Source: RPQJ01 sp963754125
GTDB taxonomy: Bacteria > Pseudomonadota > Gammaproteobacteria > Steroidobacterales > Steroidobacteraceae
DNA length: 64,000 nucleotides
Direction: 5' to 3'
NCBI GenBank assembly: GCA_963754125.1
Contig: CAVWEX010000002.1
Location: forward strand, 248,001-312,000
Position numbers and translations under genes: made by a program. The notes under the pieces are model-generated. The model was not told the origin of the DNA. It was given only the letters and a program-made list of their open reading frames with translations, and did no database searches. Of this stretch, positions 10,509-18,557 are shown in pieces (the first letter of the stretch is position 1; each line of letters begins with the position of its first letter).

Positions 10509-10814
10509 ATGGCGAAGACCAGCATGATCGAGCGCGAGACGCGCCGCGCGAAGCTCGTGAAGCGTTACGCGGTGAAGCGTGCGACGCTCAAAGAGACCAT
10601 CCGCAGCCCCAAGTCCACGGACGAGGAGCGCGAGGCGGCCCTGCGCAAGATGCAGTCGCTGCCGCGCGACTCATCGTCCTCGCGGCAGCGCAATCGCTGC
10701 GCGATCACCGGACGCCCCCGCGGCGTGTACCGGAAGTTCGGCCTCGGCCGTACCAAGCTGCGGGAAGCCACGATGCGTGGCGACGTCCCGGGCCTGCGCA
10801 AGGCCAGCTGGTAA
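10509..10814 (+). CDS. rpsN: 30S ribosomal protein S14 (uS14), zinc-free type
   Basis: Head protein of the small subunit. 101 residues, the long form. It ends with GLGRTKLREATMRGDVPGLRKASW-type sequence and lacks the CxxC pairs of the zinc-binding short form. ATG 10509 gives the family start MAKTSMIERE. Confidence 0.96.
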   Translation: MAKTSMIERETRRAKLVKRYAVKRATLKETIRSPKSTDEEREAALRKMQSLPRDSSSSRQRNRCAITGRPRGVYRKFGLGRTKLREATMRGDVPGLRKASW

Positions 10815-10835
10815 GGCCGGGTAACGGAGCAAGAC

Positions 10836-11231
10836 ATGAGCATGACGGATCCCATCGCGGACTTCCTCACCCGCATCCGAAACGGGCAGCGCTCCGGCAA
10901 GACCGAGGTCAGCATGCCTGGCTCGCGGATCAAGCTGGCGCTTGCGAAGGTGCTGAAGGACGAGGGCTACATCGACGACTTCGGCGTCGCGAGCGAGGGC
11001 GAGAAGTCCACGCTGACCGTCCGCCTGAAGTACTACCAGGGCCGCCCGGTGATCGACCGCCTCGAGCGCGTCAGCCGTCCCGGCCTGCGCATCTACAAGG
11101 CGAAGGACGAGCTGCCGCGCATCCTGGGCGGCATGGGCGTGGCCATCATCTCGACGTCGCGTGGCGTGATGACGGACCGCGAGGCGCGGGCCGCCGGCCA
11201 CGGCGGCGAAGTCCTCTGCATCGTGTCCTGA
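10836..11231 (+). CDS. rpsH: 30S ribosomal protein S8 (uS8)
   Basis: Binds the central domain of 16S rRNA and, in E. coli, represses the spc operon by binding its mRNA. 131 residues; MSMTDPIADFLTRIRNGQ and the C-terminal STSRGVMTDREAR block are diagnostic. Confidence 0.97.
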   Translation: MSMTDPIADFLTRIRNGQRSGKTEVSMPGSRIKLALAKVLKDEGYIDDFGVASEGEKSTLTVRLKYYQGRPVIDRLERVSRPGLRIYKAKDELPRILGGMGVAIISTSRGVMTDREARAAGHGGEVLCIVS

Positions 11232-11259
11232 CGCGGCGCGCCAGACGCAGGATAGAACC

Positions 11260-11793
11260 ATGTCACGAGTCGCAAAGAATCCGGTCCCGCTGCCCAAGGG
11301 CGTGACCGCAACCATCGACGGCGAGACCGTCACCGTGAAGGGCGCGAAGGGCAGCCTCAGCATGCCGGTGCGCCGCGGGCTGTCGCTGGTGCAGGAAGGG
11401 CAGACCGTCCGCGTCGAGGTCGAGCAGCGCTCGCGCGAGTCGCTGATGCACGCGGGTTCGCTCCGTGCGCACCTCGCGAACCTCGTTCACGGCGTCTCGC
11501 AGGGCTACGAGAAGAAGCTCGAGCTGGTGGGCGTCGGTTACCGCGCGGCCGCGCAGGGGCGCAACCTCAACCTCACGCTCGGCTTCTCGCACCCGGTGGT
11601 CTACGAGGCCCCGGACGGCGTGACCATCGAGACGCCGACGCAGACCGAGGTCCTGATCAAGGGCGCGAACAAGCAGCAGGTGGGCCAGGTGGCCGCGGAA
11701 ATCCGCGCCTACCGCGCCCCGGAGCCCTACAAGGGCAAGGGTGTTCGTTATTCCGGTGAGCGTATCGAGCTCAAGGAAACGAAGAAAAAGTAA
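11260..11793 (+). CDS. rplF: 50S ribosomal protein L6 (uL6)
   Basis: Large-subunit protein near the factor-binding site. 177 residues with two homologous domains. MSRVAKNPVPLPKGV at the start and the C-terminal RAPEPYKGKGVRYSGE are diagnostic. rplR follows after 9 bases. Confidence 0.97.
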   Translation: MSRVAKNPVPLPKGVTATIDGETVTVKGAKGSLSMPVRRGLSLVQEGQTVRVEVEQRSRESLMHAGSLRAHLANLVHGVSQGYEKKLELVGVGYRAAAQGRNLNLTLGFSHPVVYEAPDGVTIETPTQTEVLIKGANKQQVGQVAAEIRAYRAPEPYKGKGVRYSGERIELKETKKK

Positions 11794-11802
11794 GGGTGCC
11801 GC

Positions 11803-12153
11803 ATGGAAAAGAAGGTCAGCCGCCTGAAGCGGGCCCGCCGTGGCCGCGCCAAGATCCAGGAGCTCAAGGTGATGCGTCTGAGCATCCACCGGACTCCGCG
11901 GCACATCTACGCCCAGGTCTTCGACGACGCCTCGCGTGTCGTGGCCTCGGCCTCGACGCTGCAGAAGGACGTCGCCGAGGGCCTGAAGGGGACCGGCAAC
12001 GTAGATGCGGCGCGGGCGGTCGGGCGCGTCATCGCCGAGCGGGCGAAGGCCAAGGGCGTCACGCGGGTGGCGTTCGACCGGTCCGGTTTCAGGTACCACG
12101 GGCGGGTCAAGGCGCTGGCCGATGCGGCCCGCGAACACGGACTCGAGTTCTGA
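11803..12153 (+). CDS. rplR: 50S ribosomal protein L18 (uL18)
   Basis: 5S rRNA-binding protein of the central protuberance. 116 residues, typical. It contains RLSIHRTPRHIYAQV-type sequence and ends with FRYHGRVKALADAAREHGL, the family C terminus. Confidence 0.96.
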   Translation: MEKKVSRLKRARRGRAKIQELKVMRLSIHRTPRHIYAQVFDDASRVVASASTLQKDVAEGLKGTGNVDAARAVGRVIAERAKAKGVTRVAFDRSGFRYHGRVKALADAAREHGLEF

Positions 12154-12185
12154 GCGCGGCGCTCGGGCGAATCTGAGGAGCAGCA

Positions 12186-12692
12186 ATGGCGAGAGTTGAA
12201 AGAGCCCCGGCCGGCGACGAGTTCATCGAGAAGCTCGTGACGGTCAACCGCGTGGCGAAGGTCGTCAAGGGCGGCCGGCAGTTCGGCTTCACCGCGCTCA
12301 CGGTGGTCGGCGACGGCAACGGCCGCGTCGGCTTCGGGTACGGCAAGGCGCGCGAAGTGCCCGTCGCGATCCAGAAGGCGATGCAGCAGGCGCGCAAGAA
12401 CCTCGTGAACGTCAGCCTCCGCAACGCCACGCTGCACTACGCGGTCACGGGCAAGCACGGCACCTCGCGGGTGTTCATGCAGCCCGCGTCGGACGGTACG
12501 GGCGTCATCGCGGGCGGCAGCATGCGCGCCGTTTTCGAGTGCGCCGGCGTGCGCAACGTGCTCGCCAAGAGTTACGGTTCGCGCAACCCGATCAACGTCG
12601 TGCGCGCGACCATGGACGCCCTCACCCGCATCCCGCCGCCCGAGCAGATCGCGGCCAAGCGCGGCAAGAGCGTCGCCGAGATCGTGGGTTGA
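12186..12692 (+). CDS. rpsE: 30S ribosomal protein S5 (uS5)
   Basis: Small-subunit protein important for decoding fidelity. 168 residues with the dsRBD-like fold. The loop KGGRQFGFTALTVVGDGNG and GYGKAREVPVAIQKAM are diagnostic. Preceded by a GAGGAG ribosome site. Confidence 0.97.
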   Translation: MARVERAPAGDEFIEKLVTVNRVAKVVKGGRQFGFTALTVVGDGNGRVGFGYGKAREVPVAIQKAMQQARKNLVNVSLRNATLHYAVTGKHGTSRVFMQPASDGTGVIAGGSMRAVFECAGVRNVLAKSYGSRNPINVVRATMDALTRIPPPEQIAAKRGKSVAEIVG

Positions 12693-12697
12693 CCGCC

Positions 12698-12898
12698 ATG
12701 GCGAAGCAGAGTTCAGACACGAAAAGCGTCCGGGTCACGTTGGTGAAGAGCGTGTTCGGGCAGTTGCGCCGGCATCGCGCGACCGCGAGCGGGCTCGGCC
12801 TGCGGCGGATCAACCAGACCGTCGTCGTGGCGGACACGCCGGAGAACCGCGGCATGATCAACGCGTCGCGGCACCTGTTCCGGGTCGAGGAGACCTGA
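12698..12898 (+). CDS. rpmD: 50S ribosomal protein L30 (uL30)
   Basis: Small large-subunit protein. 66 residues. VRVTLVKSVFGQLRRHRATASGLGL-type sequence is the family signature (short stretches VKSVFG and GLGLRRINQTV). ATG 12698 lies 5 bases after the rpsE stop. Confidence 0.95.
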   Translation: MAKQSSDTKSVRVTLVKSVFGQLRRHRATASGLGLRRINQTVVVADTPENRGMINASRHLFRVEET

Positions 12899-12905
12899 GG
12901 TCACC

Positions 12906-13343
12906 ATGAAGCTCAATTCCATCTCCCCGGCGCCGGGCGCCAAGAAGCCGCGCCTGCGCGTCGGACGTGGTGCTTCCGCCGGGCAGGGCAAGACCTGCGG
13001 ACGCGGCGTGAAGGGCCAGCGCGCGCGCAAGGGCGGCTATCACAAGGTCGGCTTCGAAGGCGGCCAGATGCCGCTGCAGCGCCGTCTGCCCAAGTTCGGG
13101 TTCCGGTCGGCCACCGCACCGCGCGTGGCCGAGGTTCGCCTGAACGAGCTCGCGCTGGTCGAGGGCGGTGTCGTCGACCTCGCATCGCTCAAGAAGGCGG
13201 GCGTGGTGCCGGCGAATGCGCTGCGCGCCAAGATCGTGCTTTCGGGCGAGATCAAGGTGGCCGTCACCGTGAACGGCGTTGGCGTGACCAAGGGTGCGCG
13301 CGCGGCCATCGAGTCCGCCGGCGGCAAGGTCGAGACGGCCTGA
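12906..13343 (+). CDS. rplO: 50S ribosomal protein L15 (uL15)
   Basis: Late-assembling large-subunit protein. 145 residues. The glycine-rich basic N-terminal half (GRGASAGQGKTCGRGVKGQ) and FEGGQMPLQRRLPKFGF are diagnostic. Seven bases after rpmD and before secY, as in most bacteria. Confidence 0.97.
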   Translation: MKLNSISPAPGAKKPRLRVGRGASAGQGKTCGRGVKGQRARKGGYHKVGFEGGQMPLQRRLPKFGFRSATAPRVAEVRLNELALVEGGVVDLASLKKAGVVPANALRAKIVLSGEIKVAVTVNGVGVTKGARAAIESAGGKVETA

Positions 13344-13365
13344 GCGCCGTACAAGAGGACCCGGA

Positions 13366-14709
13366 GTGGCAAATCCGCCTTCATCCAGCCCGATGGCCGC
13401 CTTTGGCGAGGTCGGGCGGCTCACCGAGCTCAGGAAGCGATTCCTGTTCCTGATCGGCGGGCTGATCGTCTATCGCATCGGCACGTTCATCCCCGTGCCG
13501 GGCATCGACCCGGTCGCGCTCGCGAGCTTCTTCCAGGAGCAGCAGGGCACGATCCTGAGCATGTTCAACATGTTCTCGGGCGGCGCGCTGGAGCGACTGT
13601 CGATCCTGGCGCTCGGAGTCATGCCCTACATCTCGGCTTCGATCATCGTGCAGATGATGGCCGTGGTGGTGCCTCAGCTGCAGGCGCTGCGCAAGGAGGG
13701 CGAGGCCGGGCGCCGCAAGCTCACGCAGTACACGCGCTACGGAACCGTCGGACTGGCTGCCTTCCAGGGCGCGGGCGCCGCCGTCGCGTTCCAGAACCAG
13801 GGCGTCGTCATCGCACCCGGGCCCCAGTTCGTGTTCCTGGCGACCATGACGCTCACGGCCGGCACGATGTTCCTGATGTGGCTCGGCGAGCAGATCACCG
13901 AGCGCGGACTCGGCAACGGCATCTCGATGATCATCCTCGCCGGCATCATCGCAGGCCTGCCGTCCGCGATCGGCGGCACGCTCGAGCTCGTGCGCAACGG
14001 CGAGGTCAATCCGGCGCTGGTCCTGATCCTGGCGCTCATGGTGGGCGGCGTCACCGCGTTCGTGGTGTTCGTGGAGCGTGCGCAGCGGCGCATCCCGGTC
14101 AACTACGCCAAGCGGCAGCAGGGGCGCCGGATGCTCGCCGGCACGGCGACCCACCTGCCGTTCAAGCTCAACATGGCGGGCGTGATCCCGCCGATCTTCG
14201 CCTCGAGCCTGCTGCTGTTCCCGGCGACGATCGCGAACTGGTTCGGCACCTCCGAGAACTTTGGCTGGTTGCAGAACGTCGCTGCCAGCCTCGGGGTCGG
14301 CCAACCGGTGCACATGGTGTTGTACTCGACCCTGATCATCTTCTTCTGCTTCTTCTACACCGCCCTCGTGTTCAACTCACGCGAGACAGCCGAGAACCTC
14401 AAGAAGTCCGGAGCGTTCATCCCCGGCATCCGGCCGGGCCATCAGACGGCCGAGTACATCGACAAGGTCCTGACGCGGCTCACGGTGTGGGGTGCGTTGT
14501 ACGTCGCCGGTGTGTGCCTCCTGCCGGAGATCCTCATTTCCCAGTTCCGCGTGCCGTTCTACTTCGGCGGCACCTCGCTGTTGATCATCGTGGTGGTGAT
14601 CATGGACTTCATGGCCCAGCTGCAGGCGCACCTGATGTCGCACCAGTACGAGGGCCTGATGAAGAAGGCCAACCTGCGCGGCTACGGTCGCCCCGGGCAG
14701 CTGCGCTGA
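13366..14709 (+). CDS. secY: Preprotein translocase subunit SecY
   Basis: Channel subunit of the SecYEG translocon in the inner membrane. 447 residues with about ten hydrophobic segments. GTFIPVPGID, GGALERLSILALGVMPYISA and the cytoplasmic loop VNYAKRQQGRRM are diagnostic. The start is GTG 13366, six bases after AAGAGGA; an in-frame ATG ten codons in has no comparable site. Standard position after rplO. Confidence 0.96.
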   Translation: MANPPSSSPMAAFGEVGRLTELRKRFLFLIGGLIVYRIGTFIPVPGIDPVALASFFQEQQGTILSMFNMFSGGALERLSILALGVMPYISASIIVQMMAVVVPQLQALRKEGEAGRRKLTQYTRYGTVGLAAFQGAGAAVAFQNQGVVIAPGPQFVFLATMTLTAGTMFLMWLGEQITERGLGNGISMIILAGIIAGLPSAIGGTLELVRNGEVNPALVLILALMVGGVTAFVVFVERAQRRIPVNYAKRQQGRRMLAGTATHLPFKLNMAGVIPPIFASSLLLFPATIANWFGTSENFGWLQNVAASLGVGQPVHMVLYSTLIIFFCFFYTALVFNSRETAENLKKSGAFIPGIRPGHQTAEYIDKVLTRLTVWGALYVAGVCLLPEILISQFRVPFYFGGTSLLIIVVVIMDFMAQLQAHLMSHQYEGLMKKANLRGYGRPGQLR

Positions 14710-14743
14710 GCGCGGCCGAAGCCCCCGTCGGAGAGATTGACGC

Positions 14744-14860
14744 ATGAAAGTTCGACCCTCGGTGAAGCGGATCTGCAAGAACTGCAAGGTGGTGCGCCGT
14801 CGCGGCGTGGTCTACGTGATCTGCAGCAGCGACAAGCGCCACAAGCAGCGGCAGGGCTGA
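14744..14860 (+). CDS. rpmJ: 50S ribosomal protein L36 (bL36), zinc-binding type
   Basis: Smallest large-subunit protein; 38 residues starting MKVRPSVKRICKNCKVV. Cys11, Cys14, Cys27 and His33 form the zinc ribbon, so this is the C+ type. It closes the spc block, 34 bases after secY, and is followed directly by a promoter. Confidence 0.95.
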   Translation: MKVRPSVKRICKNCKVVRRRGVVYVICSSDKRHKQRQG

Positions 14861-14874
14861 TTGCCCGATCCGCG

Positions 14875-14903
14875 TTGAGTAGGCAAGGTATTTAAGTTAT
14901 TAT
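14875..14903 (+). promoter_or_regulatory. Sigma-70-type promoter upstream of rpsM
   Basis: TTGAGT (14875-14880) and TATTAT (14898-14903) are separated by 17 bases in a locally AT-rich patch, unusual in this GC-rich region. The rpsM start is 33 bases downstream. It would let the alpha block (rpsM to rplQ) be transcribed independently of the spc genes. Confidence 0.7.
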
Positions 14904-14936
14904 TTCGGGCTTTTCGCGCCCCGGAGTGAGCCTCAC

Positions 14937-15317
14937 ATGGCCCGTATTGCCGGCATCAACATCCCGATGAACAAGCACGTCTGGGTGGGCCTCACGTCCA
15001 TCTACGGCGTGGGCCGCACCCAGGCGCGCAAGGCCTGCGACGGCGCGGGCGTCAAGCCCGAGACCAAGGTCAAGGACCTGACCGAGGCCGAGGTCGCCGC
15101 CCTGCGCTCGCAGATCGCGCGCCTCGCGGTCGAGGGCGACCTGCGCCGCGAGGTGTCGATGAACATCAAGCGGCTGATGGACCTCGGCTGCTACCGGGGC
15201 ATCCGCCACCGCAAGGGCCTGCCCATGCGGGGCCAGCGGACGCGCACGAACGCGCGTACGCGCAAGGGACCGCGCAAGGCCGCGGTGAAACTGAATGCAC
15301 CTCCGGGCAAGGCCTGA
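14937..15317 (+). CDS. rpsM: 30S ribosomal protein S13 (uS13)
   Basis: Head protein forming bridges to the large subunit. 126 residues. MARIAGINIPMNKHVWVGL, the GVGRTQA turn and the basic C-terminal tail GQRTRTNARTRKGPRK are diagnostic. First gene after a clear promoter. Confidence 0.97.
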   Translation: MARIAGINIPMNKHVWVGLTSIYGVGRTQARKACDGAGVKPETKVKDLTEAEVAALRSQIARLAVEGDLRREVSMNIKRLMDLGCYRGIRHRKGLPMRGQRTRTNARTRKGPRKAAVKLNAPPGKA

Positions 15318-15351
15318 CCGGCCCGCGCCCACTGACGGAGTCTGATCTCTC

Positions 15352-15759
15352 ATGGCTGACGACAAGAAGCAGTCCTCGACCGCCGGCAAGCCGCGCAAGC
15401 GCGCACGGCGCATGGTGTCCGACGCCATTGCGCACGTGCACGCGTCGTTCAACAACACGATCGTCACGATCACCGACCGGCAGGGCAACACGCTGTCCTG
15501 GGCGACCTCCGGCGGCTGCGGCTTCCGCGGCTCGCGCAAGAGCACGCCGTTCGCCGCGCAGGTCGCGGCCGAGAAGGCCGGCGTCGCGGCGCAGGAGTAC
15601 GGCGTGAAGAACGTCGAGGTCCGCGTGTGCGGTCCGGGCCCCGGCCGCGAGTCGGCCGTTCGCGCGCTCAATGCCGCGGGCCTCAAGGTCACCAGCATCG
15701 AGGACGTGACGCCGATCCCGCACAACGGCTGCCGTCCGCCGAAGAAGCGCCGCGTCTGA
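15352..15759 (+). CDS. rpsK: 30S ribosomal protein S11 (uS11)
   Basis: Platform protein contacting the mRNA exit path. 135 residues. HVHASFNNTIVTITDRQGN and the C-terminal PIPHNGCRPPKKRRV are diagnostic. Confidence 0.97.
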   Translation: MADDKKQSSTAGKPRKRARRMVSDAIAHVHASFNNTIVTITDRQGNTLSWATSGGCGFRGSRKSTPFAAQVAAEKAGVAAQEYGVKNVEVRVCGPGPGRESAVRALNAAGLKVTSIEDVTPIPHNGCRPPKKRRV

Positions 15760-15778
15760 GCGCGCGAGGAATTTCGTC

Positions 15779-16402
15779 ATGGCCAGATATCTAGGACCGA
15801 CGTGCAAGCTCTCCCGACGCGAGGGCACCGACCTCTTCCTCAAGAGCGGCGTGAAGCCCCTCGAGTCGAAATGCAAGCTCGAAGTGCCGCCGGGCGGCAT
15901 CAAGGGCGAGCGCCGCTCGCGCGTCTCGGGCTACGGCCTGCAACTGCGCGAGAAGCAGAAGCTGCGCCGCATGTACGGCGTGCTCGAGCGGCAGTTCCAC
16001 GGCTACTACCAGCAGGCCGCGAGCCGTCCGGGCGCGACCGGCGAGACACTGCTGCAGCTGCTCGAGGGCCGGCTCGACAACGTCGTCTACCGCATGGGCT
16101 TTGCGTCCACGCGCAGCGAGGCGCGCCAGCTCGTGAGCCATCGCGGCGTCACCGTGAACGGTGCGGTCGTGAACGTGCCGTCCTACCAGTGCGGTGCCGG
16201 TGACGTCATCACGCTGCGTGAGAAGGCGCAGAAGCAGGACCGCGTGCAGGCGGCCCTCCAGATCCGCGGCCAGGTCGGGTTCCCCGACTGGGTCGAAGTC
16301 GACGAGAAGAAGTTCTCCGGCGTCCTGAAGGCCCTGCCCGAGCGCGGGGAGATCCTGCCGGACATCAACGAGAGCCTCGTCGTCGAGTTGTACTCCAAGT
16401 AA
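15779..16402 (+). CDS. rpsD: 30S ribosomal protein S4 (uS4)
   Basis: Assembly initiator of the 30S body and, in E. coli, translational repressor of the alpha operon. 207 residues with an S4 RNA-binding domain in the middle (LDNVVYRMGFASTRSEARQL). The start MARYLGPTCKLSRREGTDL is typical. Confidence 0.97.
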   Translation: MARYLGPTCKLSRREGTDLFLKSGVKPLESKCKLEVPPGGIKGERRSRVSGYGLQLREKQKLRRMYGVLERQFHGYYQQAASRPGATGETLLQLLEGRLDNVVYRMGFASTRSEARQLVSHRGVTVNGAVVNVPSYQCGAGDVITLREKAQKQDRVQAALQIRGQVGFPDWVEVDEKKFSGVLKALPERGEILPDINESLVVELYSK

Positions 16403-16421
16403 CCAACGCAGGGTGGCTTCA

Positions 16422-17426
16422 ATGCAGTCAGCCATTGCCGAGTTCCTCCGCCCTCGCATCGTCAAGGTGACGCCGACGGCCCCCCGCCACGCCCGCGTGG
16501 TGATCGAGCCGTTCGAACGCGGCTTCGGCCACACGCTCGGCAACGCGCTGCGGCGCGTGCTGCTGTCCTCGATGCCCGGCTCCGCGATCACCGAGGCCGA
16601 GATCGAGGGTGTGCTCCACGAATACACCAGCATCGAGGGGGTGCAGGAGGACGTCGTCGAGATCCTGCTCAACCTCAAGCAGGTGGCGATCCGCCTTCAC
16701 GCCCGCGAGGTCTCCGAGCTGCGCCTCTCGAAGAAGGGCCCGGGTCCGGTGCGCGCCGGCGACATCCAGAGCGACCACGACGTCGAGATCGTCAATCCGG
16801 AGCTCGTCATCGCGAACCTCACCAAGGCCGGCGAACTCGTGATGACGCTCAAGATCGAGCGCGGTCGCGGCTACCGCCCGGCCGGCCAGCGGCTCGCGTT
16901 CGAGGAATCCACGCGCCCGATCGGGCGCCTGCTGCTCGACGCCTCGTTCAGCCCGATCCGCAAGGTCACCTACAACGTCGAGGCCGCCCGCGTCGAGCAG
17001 CGCACCGACCTCGACAAGCTGATCATCGACATCGAGACCAACGGCACGATCGACCCCGAAGAGGCGATCCGCCGCGCAGGCTCCATCCTCAAGGACCAGT
17101 TGTCCGTGTTCGTGGACCTGCAGGGCCAGGACGAGGAGAAGAGCAAGGTCAGCGAGCACCACTTCGACCCGTTGCTGCTGCGTCCGGTGGACGAACTCGA
17201 GCTCACGGTGCGCAGTGCGAACTGCCTCAAGGCCGAGAACATCCACTACATCGGCGACCTCGTGCAGAAGACCGAGGTCGAGCTGCTGCGCACGCCGAAC
17301 CTCGGCAAGAAGTCGCTCACCGAGATCAAGGAAGTGCTCGAGAGCCACGGCTTGATGCTCGGCATGCGGCTCGACAACTGGCCGCCGTCCGGCCTGAAGC
17401 GTGACGAGGACCGGGACGTCATCTGA
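16422..17426 (+). CDS. rpoA: RNA polymerase alpha subunit
   Basis: Scaffold subunit of RNA polymerase. 334 residues: N-terminal dimerisation domain with FGHTLGNALRRVLLSSMPG, a linker, and the C-terminal DNA- and activator-binding domain with ENIHYIGDLVQKTE and LGKKSLTEIKEVL. ATG 16422 gives MQSAIAEFLRPR, the family start; an in-frame GTG at 16413 would only add three residues. Confidence 0.98.
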   Translation: MQSAIAEFLRPRIVKVTPTAPRHARVVIEPFERGFGHTLGNALRRVLLSSMPGSAITEAEIEGVLHEYTSIEGVQEDVVEILLNLKQVAIRLHAREVSELRLSKKGPGPVRAGDIQSDHDVEIVNPELVIANLTKAGELVMTLKIERGRGYRPAGQRLAFEESTRPIGRLLLDASFSPIRKVTYNVEAARVEQRTDLDKLIIDIETNGTIDPEEAIRRAGSILKDQLSVFVDLQGQDEEKSKVSEHHFDPLLLRPVDELELTVRSANCLKAENIHYIGDLVQKTEVELLRTPNLGKKSLTEIKEVLESHGLMLGMRLDNWPPSGLKRDEDRDVI

Positions 17427-17494
17427 CGGGCCCCCACCGAACCGACCACTGACCGGCGCCCGCCCCTGAGCGGCCGCCGCTCGAGGCTGCAGAG

Positions 17495-18001
17495 ATGAGA
17501 CACGGACTGACCGGGCGGCAGTTGAGCCGCAACTCGACGCATCGCTCCGCGATGCTGCGCAACATGGCCGCTTCGCTGCTGCGCCACGAGGCCATCCGCA
17601 CGACCGTGCCGAAGGCCAAGGAACTGCGCCGCTTCGTCGAGCCCCTGATCACGCTCGGCAAGACCGATAGCATGGCGAATCGACGCCGTGCCTTCGCGCG
17701 CCTGCGCGATGCCGAGGTCGTGGACAAGCTCTTCGACGACCTCGGACCGCGCTTCAAGGCGCGCCCGGGCGGTTACACGCGCATCCTGCACATGGCGAAC
17801 CGTGCCGGCGACAACGCCGACATGGCACTGATGGCGCTCGTGGACAAGGCCGCGTCCGCCGAGGCGAAGGCCGCGGACGAGGGCGAGAAGAAGCCGAAGG
17901 CCCGCAAGAAGAAGGCTGCCCCGCCGGCGGCCGAGGCGGGTGCCGAGGCGACCGAGAAGAAGCCGCGCGCGCCGCGCAAGAAGAAGGTCGCGGCGGCCTG
18001 A
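17495..18001 (+). CDS. rplQ: 50S ribosomal protein L17 (bL17) with basic C-terminal extension
   Basis: Large-subunit protein at the tunnel exit. Residues 1 to about 120 are a normal L17 (MRHGLTGRQLSRNSTHR). The last 45 or so residues form a Lys/Ala/Pro-rich tail with KKKAA and RKKK blocks, making 168 residues against about 127 in E. coli. Such tails vary between species. Last gene of the supercluster, followed by a strong terminator. Confidence 0.95.
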   Translation: MRHGLTGRQLSRNSTHRSAMLRNMAASLLRHEAIRTTVPKAKELRRFVEPLITLGKTDSMANRRRAFARLRDAEVVDKLFDDLGPRFKARPGGYTRILHMANRAGDNADMALMALVDKAASAEAKAADEGEKKPKARKKKAAPPAAEAGAEATEKKPRAPRKKKVAAA

Positions 18002-18030
18002 GCACGCCGGTCCTGACGATGACGCGCAAA

Positions 18031-18060
18031 GAGGCCGGGTCTTCCCCGGCTTCTTTCTTT
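18031..18060 (+). terminator. Rho-independent terminator after rplQ
   Basis: GCCGGG (18034-18039) pairs with CCCGGC (18045-18050) around a five-base loop, extended by G-T and A-T pairs, and is followed by TTCTTTCTTT. It ends the ribosomal transcript 30 bases after the rplQ stop. Confidence 0.8.
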
Positions 18061-18143
18061 CACCCCGTCACGTATCGTCGCGTCGGCCGTTCGATGGCGC
18101 GAGATCGCGCATTCCTCCCATTTGTGTACCCAGGAGCAACGAC

Positions 18144-18536
18144 ATGAGCGTGATGCAGGAATTCAAGGAATTCGCGATGAAGGGCAACGTCGTCGACATG
18201 GCGGTCGGCGTCGTGATCGGCGGCGCCTTCGGCAAGATCGTCTCGTCGTTCGTCGGCGACGTTGTCATGCCGCTACTCGGGAAGCTGGTGGGCGCGGTCA
18301 GTTTCAGCGACCTGGCGATTGACCTCGGTGCCAGCCCGACCGGCGAGCCGGTGCTGCTCAAGTACGGTTCCTTCCTTCAGGCGGCGTTCGACTTCCTGAT
18401 CATCGCTGCGGCCATCTTCATGGCGGTCAAGGCCATCAACCGGCTCAAGACGCCGCCTCCGCCGGCCGCCCCCGCGGCGCCGCCCGCCGACGTCGCGCTG
18501 CTCACCGAGATCCGCGACCTGCTGAAGAAGAGCTGA
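18144..18536 (+). CDS. mscL: Large-conductance mechanosensitive channel
   Basis: Inner-membrane channel that opens under turgor to release osmolytes after osmotic downshock. 130 residues: N-terminal amphipathic helix (EFKEFAMKGNVVD), TM1 with AVGVVIGGAFGKIVSSFV, a short periplasmic loop, TM2 at about residues 75-97, and a C-terminal helix after a Pro/Ala linker. ATG 18144 follows AGGAG. Own transcription unit after the ribosomal terminator; pepQ converges on it. Confidence 0.95.
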   Translation: MSVMQEFKEFAMKGNVVDMAVGVVIGGAFGKIVSSFVGDVVMPLLGKLVGAVSFSDLAIDLGASPTGEPVLLKYGSFLQAAFDFLIIAAAIFMAVKAINRLKTPPPPAAPAAPPADVALLTEIRDLLKKS

Positions 18537-18557
18537 TCGGGGCGCGGCCGAGCCGCC

